From Thraustochytrium sp. TN22 (taxonomy: Eukaryota; Sar; Bigyra; Thraustochytrida; Thraustochytriidae): a stretch of DNA of 64,000 nt. Below the pieces are notes generated by a model. It was given only the letters and a program-made list of their open reading frames with translations, was not told where the DNA came from and ran no database searches. The number at the start of each line of letters is the position of its first letter. Position 1 is the stretch's first letter. Location: assembly GCA_013306675.1 (NCBI GenBank), contig JABLUY010000036.1, positions 1-64,000 of the forward strand, written 5' to 3'. Both the position numbers and the translations under genes were made by a program. Positions 18,294-28,189 of the stretch are shown here, in pieces.

Positions 18294-20067
18294 ATGGGCG
18301 CTTCGTACTCGAGTGAGGATGATCTGCACAATGTCGTGCGCGGCGCGGTGGTGGCGTCGCGACAGATGTTGCTCTGGGCCAAGCCAGGCGAGATGGCGCG
18401 GGTCGTGGACAACATCTTGGCGGAGATGGACCTACGCAAGACGGGCATTGTGACCAAGCCAGCCTTCTTCAAGGCGGCTGCGCTTCTGGACCTCGAGACA
18501 CGCCTCGAGGTGCTGGAGGACGTCTTCTCGCGCCTCGACCCGGACGAGAACGGTTTCGTGGAGCGAGAGCTACTCCAGCGCCTCGCGACCACAAGGGCGA
18601 TCGTGGTGGAGGACCCGGACACCAGCCGCGGCGGGGACGCTGCGTGCTCATCTACCGCGACGAAGCGGCGGCCATCGGTCTTTCCTGGAGTTGCGGCGCA
18701 CGGTGAGGCCCCAGCCCATCCTAGCGAATGGCGTGATATGCTGGCGGACTTTGGCGCGCACACGCAGGGGCGGCGGCTGCGTCGGACCCTCAACGAGCAC
18801 CCGTTTGAGCGCTGGCAGGAGCGCTCCGACGCCTGGGAGGCGAAGCTGGACCACGCCCAGATGTCGCGCCTCCGCCTGCACCGGGGCATTTACCCGCCGC
18901 TGGCCTGCACCCCTCTTCACCAATGGCCTGCGCCGCTGCGTGCCGCAGCGCAGCAACGCCCGCCGCATCCGGACGTGTCGCGCTCCAGCGGCCGGCCGGG
19001 CAGGTCGCCGGGCCGGCGGCTCGTGTCGCCCAGAACACGTGCCTCGCACGCGCCGCGGCCCTCGACACACCACCATCCTGAGAGCCGCCGCGCCCAGGTC
19101 CTGGAGGCAGTGGCCAAGGAAACCACGCTGGAGGAACTGCAGAGCATCACGCAGCTGTCCACGGAGGACCTGAAGCGGCTGCGCGAGCGGTTCTACGAAG
19201 AGGCAAACGCGAGCGCGCTGACGGTGGAGCGCTTCTGTGCCTTCTTCACCAAGGAGTACCCAAAGCTGGAGGGCCACCAGGCGCTCCTGCTGCGGCTGTT
19301 CGCGCTCTTTGACGCGGACGGAAACGGGACGGTGGACTTCCGCGAGCTCATCATGGGCATGGTGCGCACGGCAAACGCTGGCGTGGACGACAAGATGTCG
19401 ATGCTCTTCGCGTGCATCGACCTGAGCGCGGACGGCAACATCAATCTGCACGAGCTCTCGCACGTGATCGCCAAGAACCAGGGCGACCTCAAGGCCAGCA
19501 TCGAGTACTCGCGCGACTTCTTCCGGTATATGGACATGGACCAGAGCGGGCGCGTGTCGCTGGAGGAGTTCAAGAACACACTCAAGCAAAACCCGAAGCT
19601 GTACAAGAGCCTCCTGCGCGCCTTGCCGCTGCCGACGACGGCCTTCGACGTCATGGAGGAGCTGCGCAGCTCACAGCGCGACAGCGACGCGGCTCTCTCG
19701 CTCGAGAACCTCAAGGCACTCTACACCGAGTACACGACGCTGCACAAGCGTGCGGTGAACGGAACCGGACGCGCGCGCCGGCATCGACCCATGACGCGCA
19801 AGGCATTCCGGCGCATCATGGGGCGGCACTTTGGCCTGCAGCGCCTGGACCAGCAAAAGTTGCTGGACCGCCTCTTCGACTCCTTCGACACGGACCGCAA
19901 CAACTCCGTCTCGCTTGAGGAGATTTTGCGCGGCATCAGTTTGCTCATCGCGACGCGCCAGCGTGCCGACCGTGCAGCCTCGGCCTCGGCTTCGCGCGAC
20001 GCCGAGGACGACGACGTGGCCTGCCTCGACTTTTACCTCGATCTGGTGGGCGGCGGCGGCGGCGGCG

Positions 20068-20109
<42 letters not shown>

Positions 20110-20402
20110 GCGAAGCCGGTGGTGACGGTAGCGGCGGCCGCGCAAGCGGGGGCGCCTTGAACGGAGCGGAGGGCGATCGCAGGGAGGTTGACCTCTTGCC
20201 AGCCTCCTCGCGCCTGAAGGAGGACCTGCGTGCGGTGCTCTTGCGGTCGGAGTCTGCGCTGCGCGCCGAGTACGAGCAGAGCAAGTCGCTCATTGACGAG
20301 CTGGCGCGCACCACGGACACGATCTCGAGCCAGGACCTGCTCAAGCTCGCCCAGGAGCGGCCCGAACTCCTGAGCGTCTTGCGCAACAACCTCATGCGGT
20401 GA
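18294..20402 (+). CDS. Multi-EF-hand calcium sensor, probably N-myristoylated
   Basis: 702 residues. It begins M-G-A-S-Y-S-S, a good N-myristoylation signal (Gly2, Ser/Thr near position 6), implying membrane attachment. Five EF-hand loops are visible: about residue 82 (D-P-D-E-N-G, but Leu at position 12, probably weak), about 340 (D-A-D-G-N-G-T-V-D), about 376 (D-L-S-A-D-G-N-I-N), about 414 (D-M-D-Q-S-G-R-V-S) and about 533 (D-T-D-R-N-N-S-V-S). The last four have acidic position 12. The first and second are separated by a basic disordered stretch (about 220-270). A Gly/Ser homopolymer tract follows the fifth. There is no kinase or phosphatase domain, so this is a sensor or scaffold. The start at 18294 is fixed by the myristoylation signal. 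Confidence 0.85.
20050..20109 (+). repeat. Coding (GGC)n-(AGC)n microsatellite
   Basis: A GGC run (about 20050-20068) leads into AGC (about 20069-20109) inside the EF-hand gene, encoding Gly7 followed by about 13 Ser. As triplet repeats they keep frame and are likely to vary in length between individuals. Confidence 0.9.
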
Positions 20403-20488
20403 CGAGTGACGATGGCCGCTCAGAGTGTTGAAACAAAATGACTTTATCGAGTAGTTTTTACAGTGGCTGATCTTGCATTACAATTTGG

Positions 20489-21166
20489 TCACACTTGCTC
20501 CAGCGCCGACACCGTCGCCAGCCGCGGCGGGGAGCGCGGCGGCGCGGGCGATGAAGGGGCACTGGACTTTACGGAAATGGAAATCGCGCTGCCGGGCGAG
20601 GGCGGAATCTCGAGCTCCTCCTCCTCGCGGCGCACGCTGTCGCGCGAGCGCGGGTCGACGATCTCGGCACGAAAGTACAGCAAGAGGCAGGCGAAGAGCG
20701 CGAGCGCGATGGCAAGCAGCACGCTGCACAGCGCCGCGACCTTGGCCGGCCCCTTCTCGGGCGCCGCCTGCGCCGCCGCACCCTGCGAATGCGCTAGCTC
20801 GGCCTCGGCGATCACGTAATTCCCAAAGCCGATGCTTTTCACCAGCATCCAGTTGGCCAGCATGAAGGTGGCGCCCACGTAGAAACCGAGCGCCAGCTGC
20901 GTCCTGTGGCGGCGCAGCAGCACCACGCCGCCCAGCGTGAGCAGCACGACGAGCGCCAGCTGCCACACGACCGCGAAGGTAATGGTCCGCGTCGACGTCG
21001 CGCACAGCTGCGTCTCGCCCGCGGACCCCTCGGGCTTCTCGCAGCTGCGCACCACCTCCATCCCAGTCTTGAACCCCGCCACCAGGTACACGCCCGTGAG
21101 CACGCAGATGAAGGTCCACAGCAGCCCCAGCCGCAGCATCACGACGCCGCCGTCCGCGGCGCCCAT
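20489..21166 (-). CDS. Four-span membrane protein, unknown
   Basis: 225 residues from the ATG at 21166. Four hydrophobic segments: about 11-30 (L-G-L-L-W-T-F-I-C-V-L-T-G-V-Y-L-V-A-G-F), about 61-82, about 90-112 (G-F-Y-V-G-A-T-F-M-L-A-N-W-M) and about 140-163. The first loop has two Cys (about positions 42 and 54) that could pair outside the membrane. The C-terminal 60 residues are cytosolic-looking, with a Glu-rich patch and Ser/Pro-rich tail that could be phosphorylated. This is a tetraspan-like topology, but without the tetraspanin CCG motif, and I do not recognise a family. The frame stays open far upstream, but that part is Arg/Ala/Pro low-complexity with no further ATG context. Convergent with the EF-hand gene, 86 bp between stops. 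Confidence 0.65.
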   Translation of the reverse strand: MGAADGGVVMLRLGLLWTFICVLTGVYLVAGFKTGMEVVRSCEKPEGSAGETQLCATSTRTITFAVVWQLALVVLLTLGGVVLLRRHRTQLALGFYVGATFMLANWMLVKSIGFGNYVIAEAELAHSQGAAAQAAPEKGPAKVAALCSVLLAIALALFACLLLYFRAEIVDPRSRDSVRREEEELEIPPSPGSAISISVKSSAPSSPAPPRSPPRLATVSALEQV

Positions 21167-21392
21167 CCTGCCGCGGCGCTGCTCGCCCGCGCACGCAGCG
21201 CGGCGCAGCGGCGGTGCAGGAGGATGGAGTCCGATGGACCAGGACGCCTGGATGCACGGAGGGCGTCTGGCCGTGCCGTGGACTCCGCCGCCGCGCCGGC
21301 CGCAGCCGGCCGCGCGCGCTCGCGGCGGCGCAAGCGGCCTGCGCGAGGGGCAGGCTGCCTGCCTGCGTGCTGGGGCGGCGAAGGCCGGCGAG

Positions 21393-21453
<61 letters not shown>

Positions 21454-22548
21454 CCGCGCGCCTCGTTCTCCGCCGGCCACGCGGGGCGCGGCGCGGCGCC
21501 TCGGCTCGCGCGCGGACGCGGCGCGCGCGGACGCGGAGCGCGCTCCCGCGGGAGGTCTGCGCGGCACCGGGGCCGGCGCACGACGCCGCCGCGGAGCAGA
21601 GCGGAGCAGGACTGCCGGCGGCGGGACATGGCACCGACAGGACAGACAGTGCAGGAAGTGACAGCGAGTCTGGTCAGAACGCGGTGCAGGAGAGCACTGC
21701 GCAGCACTGCACTGCGACGGAGAAGAGGGACTCCGTCGCGCAGGCTGCCTGACGGGGAGCGCCAGGGCGCGGCGCCGCTGCGTTGCTGCTGCCGGCTGCA
21801 GCCAGCCAGGAGAGCCCGGGCCGCTCCAGGCCCAGGCTCCGATGGCGAGCCGTCGTGCGCACCCGGTCAGTGGCGGAGAGACGGCGACTCGACTGCGCAG
21901 CGAGATTTTCTCCTTCACGGCAGTTATGAAAATCGAGTAAACACGCGCTTCCGCGCCCGGGCCCGCGTGGAAACCGGCCAGGATGAGCCGAGCCGCCACC
22001 AGTGGCAGCGCAATCGCAGCGCGCCACTGCGCCGTCGCGCTTTGGCCTGGCTGGCCAGGAAGAGCGCCCCGAGCGCGCGCAGCCGCCGCGGCAGCCGCCG
22101 CGGCCGCCGCCAAAAAAGCGCCGCAAAAAAGGCCGCAAAGCGCTGTCGTTCGCAGATGGGGCCCGCGTTCCCGCGCGCGCACAAGCGGTCCCTGGATGCG
22201 CGCACCCCTCGGCTGCGAGCAGAGCGCAGCGTCCTGGCGTCCTGATGCGGCCCGGCCGGCGGCGCGCGGCAGAGCGGGACGGCGCGCGCGCGGGCGGTGC
22301 GGCGGCGCGAGGAGCGAGCGCGCGAGGCGGGCTCCGCGCGTCCCTCCCCGGTCCCCCCCCCCTGCGGCGCGCGCGAGCGGGCGGCGGCGGCGGCGACGGC
22401 GGCGGCGACTGCGGCGGCGGCAGCAGCGGGTGCATTGACGTCTCGTGCAAGTTCGAAACGAGCGCGCGCGAGGGCGGCGCGGGGCGGGGTGCGAGGGCCG
22501 GCGCAGGAGAGCGCGGGAGCGGGAGGCCTAGGCCACGGCGAGGCCGAG
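21167..22548. other. Divergent GC-rich intergenic region
   Basis: About 1.4 kb with a (GGCGGCGAG)n minisatellite at 21388-21453 and GCGGC-type tracts near 22380-22430. A less GC-rich patch lies around 21900-21950. Continuous open frames on both strands are low-complexity Arg/Ala/Pro and I regard them as artefacts. It should contain the promoters of the four-span protein and the CBS gene. Confidence 0.5.
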
Positions 22549-23496
22549 ATGACGGACGTGGTCAAGGGCATCCTGCACGAGTCGACGGTGGCCGATGTGG
22601 TCCGGCCGCAGCGCGACGCGGAGAACGGCGCGGCGCTCGTGCGCGCCACGGAGAAGGAGAAGGTGCTGGAGGTGTGCAAGCGGCTAACGGAGAATAACGT
22701 GAGCTCGCTTCCGGTGTTCCGTGAGGATACGGATGAGTGCATTGGGCTGATCGACTTCTCGGATGCCGTCGCGTACCTGCTCAAGATGGACTGGGAGGCG
22801 CTGGGGATGGCGCCGAGCTCGCCCGGCGTGTGGAACCAGCTGAGCCGCGTGCCGGTCGAGGAGGCCCTGGACCTGAGCACGCGCAACCCGCGCGTCTGCG
22901 TCAAGGAGAGCATGCCGCTCATGGAGGCCATTGCGCTCTTTGAGGAGCACAGCCTGCGCCGCGCGCTCGTGGAGGAGGACGATACCGACAAGGTCGTGGC
23001 GGTGCTCTCGCCTTCGGCCATTGTGCAGTTCATTGTGCAAAAGGTGGAGGGCCGCGAGGACGAGGCGCTCAGCGCCACGGTCGCCTCTCTCGAGGTGGGC
23101 CACAGCCCGGTCGTCACCATCAAGAAGAACCAGACCGTGCTGGAGGCCATGCACGTCATGCACCAGAACAGGCACTCGGTCGTGGCCGTCGTCGACAACG
23201 CCGGCGCGCTCTGCGGATCCATCAGCATGAGCGACATCCAGTTCGTTTTCGAGGCGCGCCGCTTCGCGCTGCTCGTCACCACCTGCTGGAAGTACATTGT
23301 CGAGGCGCGCGAGCGCTCCGACATTGAGGTCTTCCCCTACTTTGGCGTCTCCGAGAACGACAAGCTGCAGATGGTCGTCTCGAAGCTCCTCGCCACCAAC
23401 GTGCATCATCTCTACGTCGTCGACGACGCCCAAGTGCCCAACCGCGTTATTTCCTTCACCGACGTCCTCGTCACGCTGCGCAAAATCTACGAGTGA
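22549..23496 (+). CDS. Four-CBS-domain protein, AMPK gamma/SNF4-like
   Basis: 315 residues made of four consecutive CBS motifs (two Bateman modules): about 10-70 (V-S-S-L-P-V-F then C-I-G-L-I-D-F-S-D), about 95-160, about 175-240 (N-R-H-S-V-V-A-V-V-D then G-S-I-S-M-S-D) and about 255-312 (H-H-L-Y-V-V-D then R-V-I-S-F-T-D-V-L). The length and the four-repeat plan match the gamma (nucleotide-sensing) subunit of AMPK/SNF1 kinase, which binds AMP/ADP/ATP. Conserved Asp in S-D and T-D after three repeats is the usual ribose-binding position. It could instead be one of the plant-type CBS proteins. The ATG at 22549 follows a long GC-rich leader and is the first that gives a CBS start. Confidence 0.8.
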   Translation: MTDVVKGILHESTVADVVRPQRDAENGAALVRATEKEKVLEVCKRLTENNVSSLPVFREDTDECIGLIDFSDAVAYLLKMDWEALGMAPSSPGVWNQLSRVPVEEALDLSTRNPRVCVKESMPLMEAIALFEEHSLRRALVEEDDTDKVVAVLSPSAIVQFIVQKVEGREDEALSATVASLEVGHSPVVTIKKNQTVLEAMHVMHQNRHSVVAVVDNAGALCGSISMSDIQFVFEARRFALLVTTCWKYIVEARERSDIEVFPYFGVSENDKLQMVVSKLLATNVHHLYVVDDAQVPNRVISFTDVLVTLRKIYE

Positions 23497-23993
23497 GCAC
23501 ACCAGCGAGACCGAGAGCGAAATCGAGCCCGAGAGCGAGAATGACATGAGCAGAGACCCAGTTTTTTGTTGACTCCCTTTCTTCTTCTTTTCATTCTGGT
23601 GGTGGGGTACCTTGCCATTCAAGTTCTTTCCGCGTACCTTCTTCTCTCTTCGTCACATCCAACGTGGAGCCGAGCCTCGCAGCACGCAAAACCTCGCGCC
23701 CCCCCTAACCTTGCAGCCTTGCGCTGCGCCTGCGATGGCGAGACTTGACCGAGCTCACGTTGCAGTGGTGGGCTCCAACTCGGACTCCAACCTAACGACC
23801 GACCAAGCGTCGAGCGACCGCGACCCGACCACCGCCGCAAACCAAGTTCGCGTGCGCGCGCGCTCGCGCTCGGCAGCGGCGGCGGCGGCGGCGGCAGCAG
23901 CGGCAGCGGCAGCAGCAGCGGCAGCGGCAGCGGCAGCGGCGGCGGCGGCGGCGGCGGCAGCTGGAGCAGCGGCGGCAGAGGCCACCAAGCAAG
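23497..23993. other. Intergenic with GGC/AGC microsatellite
   Basis: A pyrimidine-rich downstream flank of the CBS gene (about 23570-23650) is followed by an 88-bp GGCGGC/AGCAGC microsatellite (23873-23960) ending only 33 bp before the RFC5 ATG. The microsatellite would be transcribed in the RFC5 leader if transcription starts upstream of it. No gene seen. Confidence 0.7.
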
Positions 23994-25043
23994 ATGGCCG
24001 CCGTGGCGACACTGAGCCGCGAGCAGGAGGAGCAGGAGGCGCTGCCGTGGATCGAAAAGTATCGGCCGCAGAAGCTGGACGAGCTGGTGGCGCACGAAGA
24101 GATCGTGGCGACCATCCGCAAACTGGTGGACGCGAACCGGTTGCCGCACCTGCTCTTCTATGGGCCGCCCGGCACGGGCAAGACGTCGACGATTTTGGCG
24201 GTGGCGCGCGAGATGTACGGGGCGAACCTCAAGTCGATGGTGCTGGAAATGAACGCGTCAGACGCGCGTGGCATCGACACGGTGCGCAATGAGATCGCCA
24301 ACTTCGCAGGCACGCGCAAGCTGTTTTCGACGGGCATCAAACTGGTGATTTTGGACGAGGCCGACAACATGACCAAGGACGCGCAAATGGCGCTGCGCCG
24401 CGTGATTGAAAAGTACGCGAGCAACGCACGCTTCTGCATCATTTGCAACTACGCGAGCAAGATCATCCCGGCGCTGCAGTCGCGGTGCACGCGATTCCGC
24501 TTCGCGCCGCTGCGCACAGAGCTCGTCGTGGGCCGCGTCCAAGACATCATCAATCAGGAGCAGGTCGAGGTCACCAAGGACGGTCTCGACGCGGTCTTGC
24601 GCCTCGGCGAGGGCGACATGCGCAAGGTGCTCAACATCTTGCAGTCCAGCTCTCTCGCCAACAACCGCCGCGTGGATCAGGCCGCCGTGTACCGCTGCAC
24701 GGGCAAGCCTACGGACGGCGACGTGGAGACGTGCCGGGCGGCGCTCCTCGAGGAGTCCGTCGCTGACGCCTACAAGACCATCCGAAACCTTCAGATCACC
24801 AAGGGCTTGGCCCTCGTGGACATTATCCACGCCCTGCATGACCACCTCAAGGCCGTCAAGCTCCCGCCGTCACGGCGCGTCGAGCTGCTCAAGCACATGT
24901 CTGAGATCGAGTTCAACCTCACCTCCGGCACGTCCGAGTCGTTGCAGCTCTCCGCCCTGGTGGGCGCCTTCTTTCTCTCTCGGCAGGCCATGCAGGACGC
25001 CAGCGCCAAGGCTGCTGCCATGGAGGTTGACGGCAGCGCGTGA
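23994..25043 (+). CDS. RFC5: Replication factor C small subunit, RFC5 (yeast Rfc3)
   Basis: 349 residues, normal family length. AAA+ clamp loader subunit that loads PCNA at primer-template junctions. Walker A G-P-P-G-T-G-K-T at residues 57-64, Walker B L-V-I-L-D-E-A-D with D-E-A-D at 121-124, sensor 1 I-C-N-Y-A-S-K-I-I-P-A-L, and S-R-C arginine finger motif at about 163-165. L-P-W-I-E-K-Y-R-P near the N-terminus and N-A-S-D-A-R-G-I-D are typical. The S-K-I-I-P-A-L-Q-S-R-C-T-R-F-R-F stretch identifies the RFC5 branch (human RFC5, yeast Rfc3) rather than RFC2 or RFC4. The start at 23994 is the first ATG and gives the family N-terminus. An (AGG)n run lies just past the stop (about 25101-25127). 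Confidence 0.95.
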   Translation: MAAVATLSREQEEQEALPWIEKYRPQKLDELVAHEEIVATIRKLVDANRLPHLLFYGPPGTGKTSTILAVAREMYGANLKSMVLEMNASDARGIDTVRNEIANFAGTRKLFSTGIKLVILDEADNMTKDAQMALRRVIEKYASNARFCIICNYASKIIPALQSRCTRFRFAPLRTELVVGRVQDIINQEQVEVTKDGLDAVLRLGEGDMRKVLNILQSSSLANNRRVDQAAVYRCTGKPTDGDVETCRAALLEESVADAYKTIRNLQITKGLALVDIIHALHDHLKAVKLPPSRRVELLKHMSEIEFNLTSGTSESLQLSALVGAFFLSRQAMQDASAKAAAMEVDGSA

Positions 25044-25225
25044 GTGGTGAGGGTGGGGGCACCATCCATCACCGCAGGTATGATTATGTTGACATGACAG
25101 ACAGGAGGAGGAGGAGGAGGAGGAGGAAACAAAAGGACATGATGCTTTCTATTCTTTTTGGCGGGCCAAAAGTCAGCGCGAGGCGGAGCATCTCGCGCAA
25201 GGAGCTTGGTGGTCGAATCGGATGT

Positions 25226-28189
25226 TTACCAGGCGGCCACTACCTGGATTTCCTGGAGGCCTTCTCCGAGGCGGAACAGTGCGGCGGCCTTGGACCGCTC
25301 GAGGACCTCGCCCACGAGCGTGTAGTTGGCGGGACCGCTGGCAAGGGCGACGAGCGCCGTGCCAGGGCCGCGCAAGGTGGCGCTGAGCGAGTCGCCGTCG
25401 CCGACGAGGTCGATGAGCTCTACGCGCATGCTGAGGTCGGAGATGCGCGTGAGCGAGGCGGGCGCATGCCCGAGCGCTCCCGTGCGCACGACAAAGGCGC
25501 CTCCAGCGCGTGGCAAAAACACGTCCCGGTCATTGTAGGCGAACCACTGGTCTACCGAGACGATGCGGCGGTCGGTCTCAGCTACGGATAGCGCAAAGGT
25601 CCCGAGCGTGCTGTTGAGCTCGCCGGCGACGTGCACGACGACCTGAACGGCGTTCGCGTTGAGCTGCACGCTGCGAAACCAGGTCGAGTTGTAGGCACGG
25701 ATGCGGTCGTTGAGCTGCATGTCGGTGACAAACTCCGTGTTGCCGGCGTATGCCTGGCCAAAGAGACTGGTGAACATGCTGGGCTCGTACAGCCCCGAGT
25801 ACAGGTGCATGTAACCCACGGTCTCATCGTAGGCGTAGCTTACCACGGCGTACGGGTGCACGCCGGCGTGCAAGATGGGCCGGTTCGCGAATCGTGTGTT
25901 TTGCGCGAGCTCGCGGAGCCAGGCGGCCTCGGCCTGCACCGGCGTGAGGTTCTGGAACTGAATGAGCGTAAAATCGAAGGAGAAGTTGGGCGCGAGCATG
26001 ACCATGGGACTGGCCGGATCCATGAACCCAAAGGCGCCTTCATAGCCCGCCCCGGCCTTGCTGACGGAGGTGGAAAAGTAGGTCTCGGCGAAGTACTTCT
26101 CCATGGCCTTGTTGGTGTGGAGATTAAGCGGGTTGCCCGGCTGCGCGGCGCCGACGCGCGAAAGCGACATGTTGCCCGCGATGAGCTCGCTGGAGAGGCC
26201 GAACTCAAAGTCGAGCTGCTCCTGCGTCAGCGCCGTCGTGTACAGGGGGTGCGTGTAGGAGTGCGTACCAACGTCGCTGCCCTGGTCGAGCCATCCCTGG
26301 TAGATCGGGCGCGCCCAGGTCCAGTTGGTTCCACGATTCTGGGCCTGGTCGTTGCCCAGGTTAATGTAAAAAGAGGCGACCATGTCCAAGTCCTCGCGCC
26401 AGACGTCCACGTACTTGGACACAAACTCAGGGTAGAGCTCTGGCGCAGCGGTGAGATAGGACGTGAGGTCGCAGTCCCAGCGCGTCGCGAAGATGGAGTC
26501 GTGACGAGTCATGGCCAGGTAGACGTGCGGGGCTGCGCCCGGGATGCGGTCGCCATGTTGTACGGCCCAACGGATGATCCTCCAGGCGATGTCGTAGTCG
26601 GCGATGAAGTCGATGGCACTGAAGTGGATGACGGCGCCAGCCTGCGGCGCGCCGCGCAGCCGGGACGCCAGCACGGCGCCAAAGACGGTGCTGGCGGTGC
26701 CCCCGGCCGTGGTCACCTCGGCCTCCGCGAGCGCGCTCACTTCGAAGCCCGTGTAGGTGGTCGAGGCCGCGTACACGTTCATGTACATGGAGAGCGCGGT
26801 CTGCTCCCTGCTGTCAACGATGACCTTGCCCTCGCCCAAGGGCGCAAGCGCCGGCGCATCGGTGGCGGTTAGCACTGCGGTCTGCGCAAGCTTGAAGTTC
26901 ACCAGGCTCAGACCGGCGAGCTCCTGGAGCGCTGCCCCACTTCCGCCCGGAACCGTTCCGCCCGTCTCGGTGCTCGCCATCATGAACTCGTTCGCGAGCA
27001 TGAGCGAGACACCGTGCCGGTGCACCAGGCGTTTGAGCACCTTGCGCAGCGGGCCGGCAAGGCTCGGCGACACGTAGTTGAGATACGGGATGACGATGAC
27101 CGAATACTCGCACATCCAGGCCTCCTCCAGCAGGTTCTCCTCGTAGAGCAGGTCCACAGGCACGCCTGCCTGTCTGAACTGACTCTGCATCGCCATAAAC
27201 AGCATCGAGTACGAGTTGTTGTTGTAGAAGCGGGCCCTTGCCTCGTAGGAGAAAACGACGGCGCCGCGCAGCACGCCGGCGCGGCGCTCCGCACACGCCG
27301 GCGGATCTAGCTGCAGGGCGTCCGTGGCGAGGAGCGCCCAGGTGCTGAGGCCCTCCTGGTCCGCGGCGTTGCTGTCGTCCTGGAATTTCACGTGCACGTC
27401 ATCAAGCACGCTTCCGGCGCTGGGTACGAGCTCGAGCAGCGCGTCCACCGTGATGGCGACGGCCACGCTGCCGGGCTGGCTCGCGCTCATGATGAGCTGC
27501 AGGCCGGAGTCGGCCATGGCGTCGGCCGCGACCGAGGCGTTGAGTGTCACTTCCATGGCCGCGTCCTCGCCGGAGGCCGCCGTGTAGACTCGGGTGACGG
27601 TGTTGTTGATGACCAGGGCTACGTCCGCACCGGCCGGCGCCGAGCTATTGGCCGCGGTCCACGGTGCGCTGGTCATCCCGGTGGACTCGTCACGGTCCAC
27701 GTCCAGCCAGATGGTCACGGGCACAATCACCCATTCGTTGTGCGCGTTCGCCTGCACCTCCAGCGCCAGCGACACATTCTCTAGGCGGCCCAGCAGCTTG
27801 ACGTCGAGCGCCTGCGCCGGCCGGCCGAGTGCCGGAAAGAGCACGTCCACCTCGGCATCCCAGTCGCGCACCACGTGCGCGCCCGCGTAGGCGGCCACCG
27901 ACGCGCTCCCACAAGCGCTGCTAACGCCGTCGCTGCTGATGATTTCGGCGTCGTTGCTCACGCCAGTCTCGGCCTCCACGCGCAGCCCGTCTTCGTCGGC
28001 GGTCTTGCCGGTGCCCGCGAGGCTTGCTGCGAGCGCGGCGACCAGCCCCGCGCACGCCACGAGCGCCACGGCCAACGCGCGCTTGAACGTGCGCAGTTTC
28101 CTGCGCTCTTGCTCCAGCTCGCGGTCGCCCGCGTCCTCGAGTGCTGCGCAGCGGCCGCCCTCCACGTCGCGAGCGCCGTCGCCCCGCAT
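25226..28189 (-). CDS. Type II membrane polysaccharide deacetylase-like protein (paralogue 1)
   Basis: 987 residues. A basic segment is followed by one hydrophobic span (about 37-60, A-L-A-V-A-L-V-A-C-A-G-L-V-A-A-L), giving a type II signal-anchor with the large domain outside or in the lumen; N-x-S/T sites are many. Regions: N-terminal beta-rich module (about 90-320), a Rossmann-like region with R-G-A-V-V-F (about 330-470) resembling class I glutamine-amidotransferase folds, then a NodB-like deacetylase region with R-W-D-C-D (D572 and D574) and G-T-H-S-Y-T-H-P (H643, H647), and a beta-rich C-terminus. Asp-x-Asp plus HxxxH are the metal and base positions of carbohydrate-esterase deacetylases; the overall plan recalls fungal Agd3 (CE18) and bacterial PelA. 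Substrate unknown. M at 28189 is the only in-frame ATG near the anchor. Confidence 0.75.
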   Translation of the reverse strand: MRGDGARDVEGGRCAALEDAGDRELEQERRKLRTFKRALAVALVACAGLVAALAASLAGTGKTADEDGLRVEAETGVSNDAEIISSDGVSSACGSASVAAYAGAHVVRDWDAEVDVLFPALGRPAQALDVKLLGRLENVSLALEVQANAHNEWVIVPVTIWLDVDRDESTGMTSAPWTAANSSAPAGADVALVINNTVTRVYTAASGEDAAMEVTLNASVAADAMADSGLQLIMSASQPGSVAVAITVDALLELVPSAGSVLDDVHVKFQDDSNAADQEGLSTWALLATDALQLDPPACAERRAGVLRGAVVFSYEARARFYNNNSYSMLFMAMQSQFRQAGVPVDLLYEENLLEEAWMCEYSVIVIPYLNYVSPSLAGPLRKVLKRLVHRHGVSLMLANEFMMASTETGGTVPGGSGAALQELAGLSLVNFKLAQTAVLTATDAPALAPLGEGKVIVDSREQTALSMYMNVYAASTTYTGFEVSALAEAEVTTAGGTASTVFGAVLASRLRGAPQAGAVIHFSAIDFIADYDIAWRIIRWAVQHGDRIPGAAPHVYLAMTRHDSIFATRWDCDLTSYLTAAPELYPEFVSKYVDVWREDLDMVASFYINLGNDQAQNRGTNWTWARPIYQGWLDQGSDVGTHSYTHPLYTTALTQEQLDFEFGLSSELIAGNMSLSRVGAAQPGNPLNLHTNKAMEKYFAETYFSTSVSKAGAGYEGAFGFMDPASPMVMLAPNFSFDFTLIQFQNLTPVQAEAAWLRELAQNTRFANRPILHAGVHPYAVVSYAYDETVGYMHLYSGLYEPSMFTSLFGQAYAGNTEFVTDMQLNDRIRAYNSTWFRSVQLNANAVQVVVHVAGELNSTLGTFALSVAETDRRIVSVDQWFAYNDRDVFLPRAGGAFVVRTGALGHAPASLTRISDLSMRVELIDLVGDGDSLSATLRGPGTALVALASGPANYTLVGEVLERSKAAALFRLGEGLQEIQVVAAW

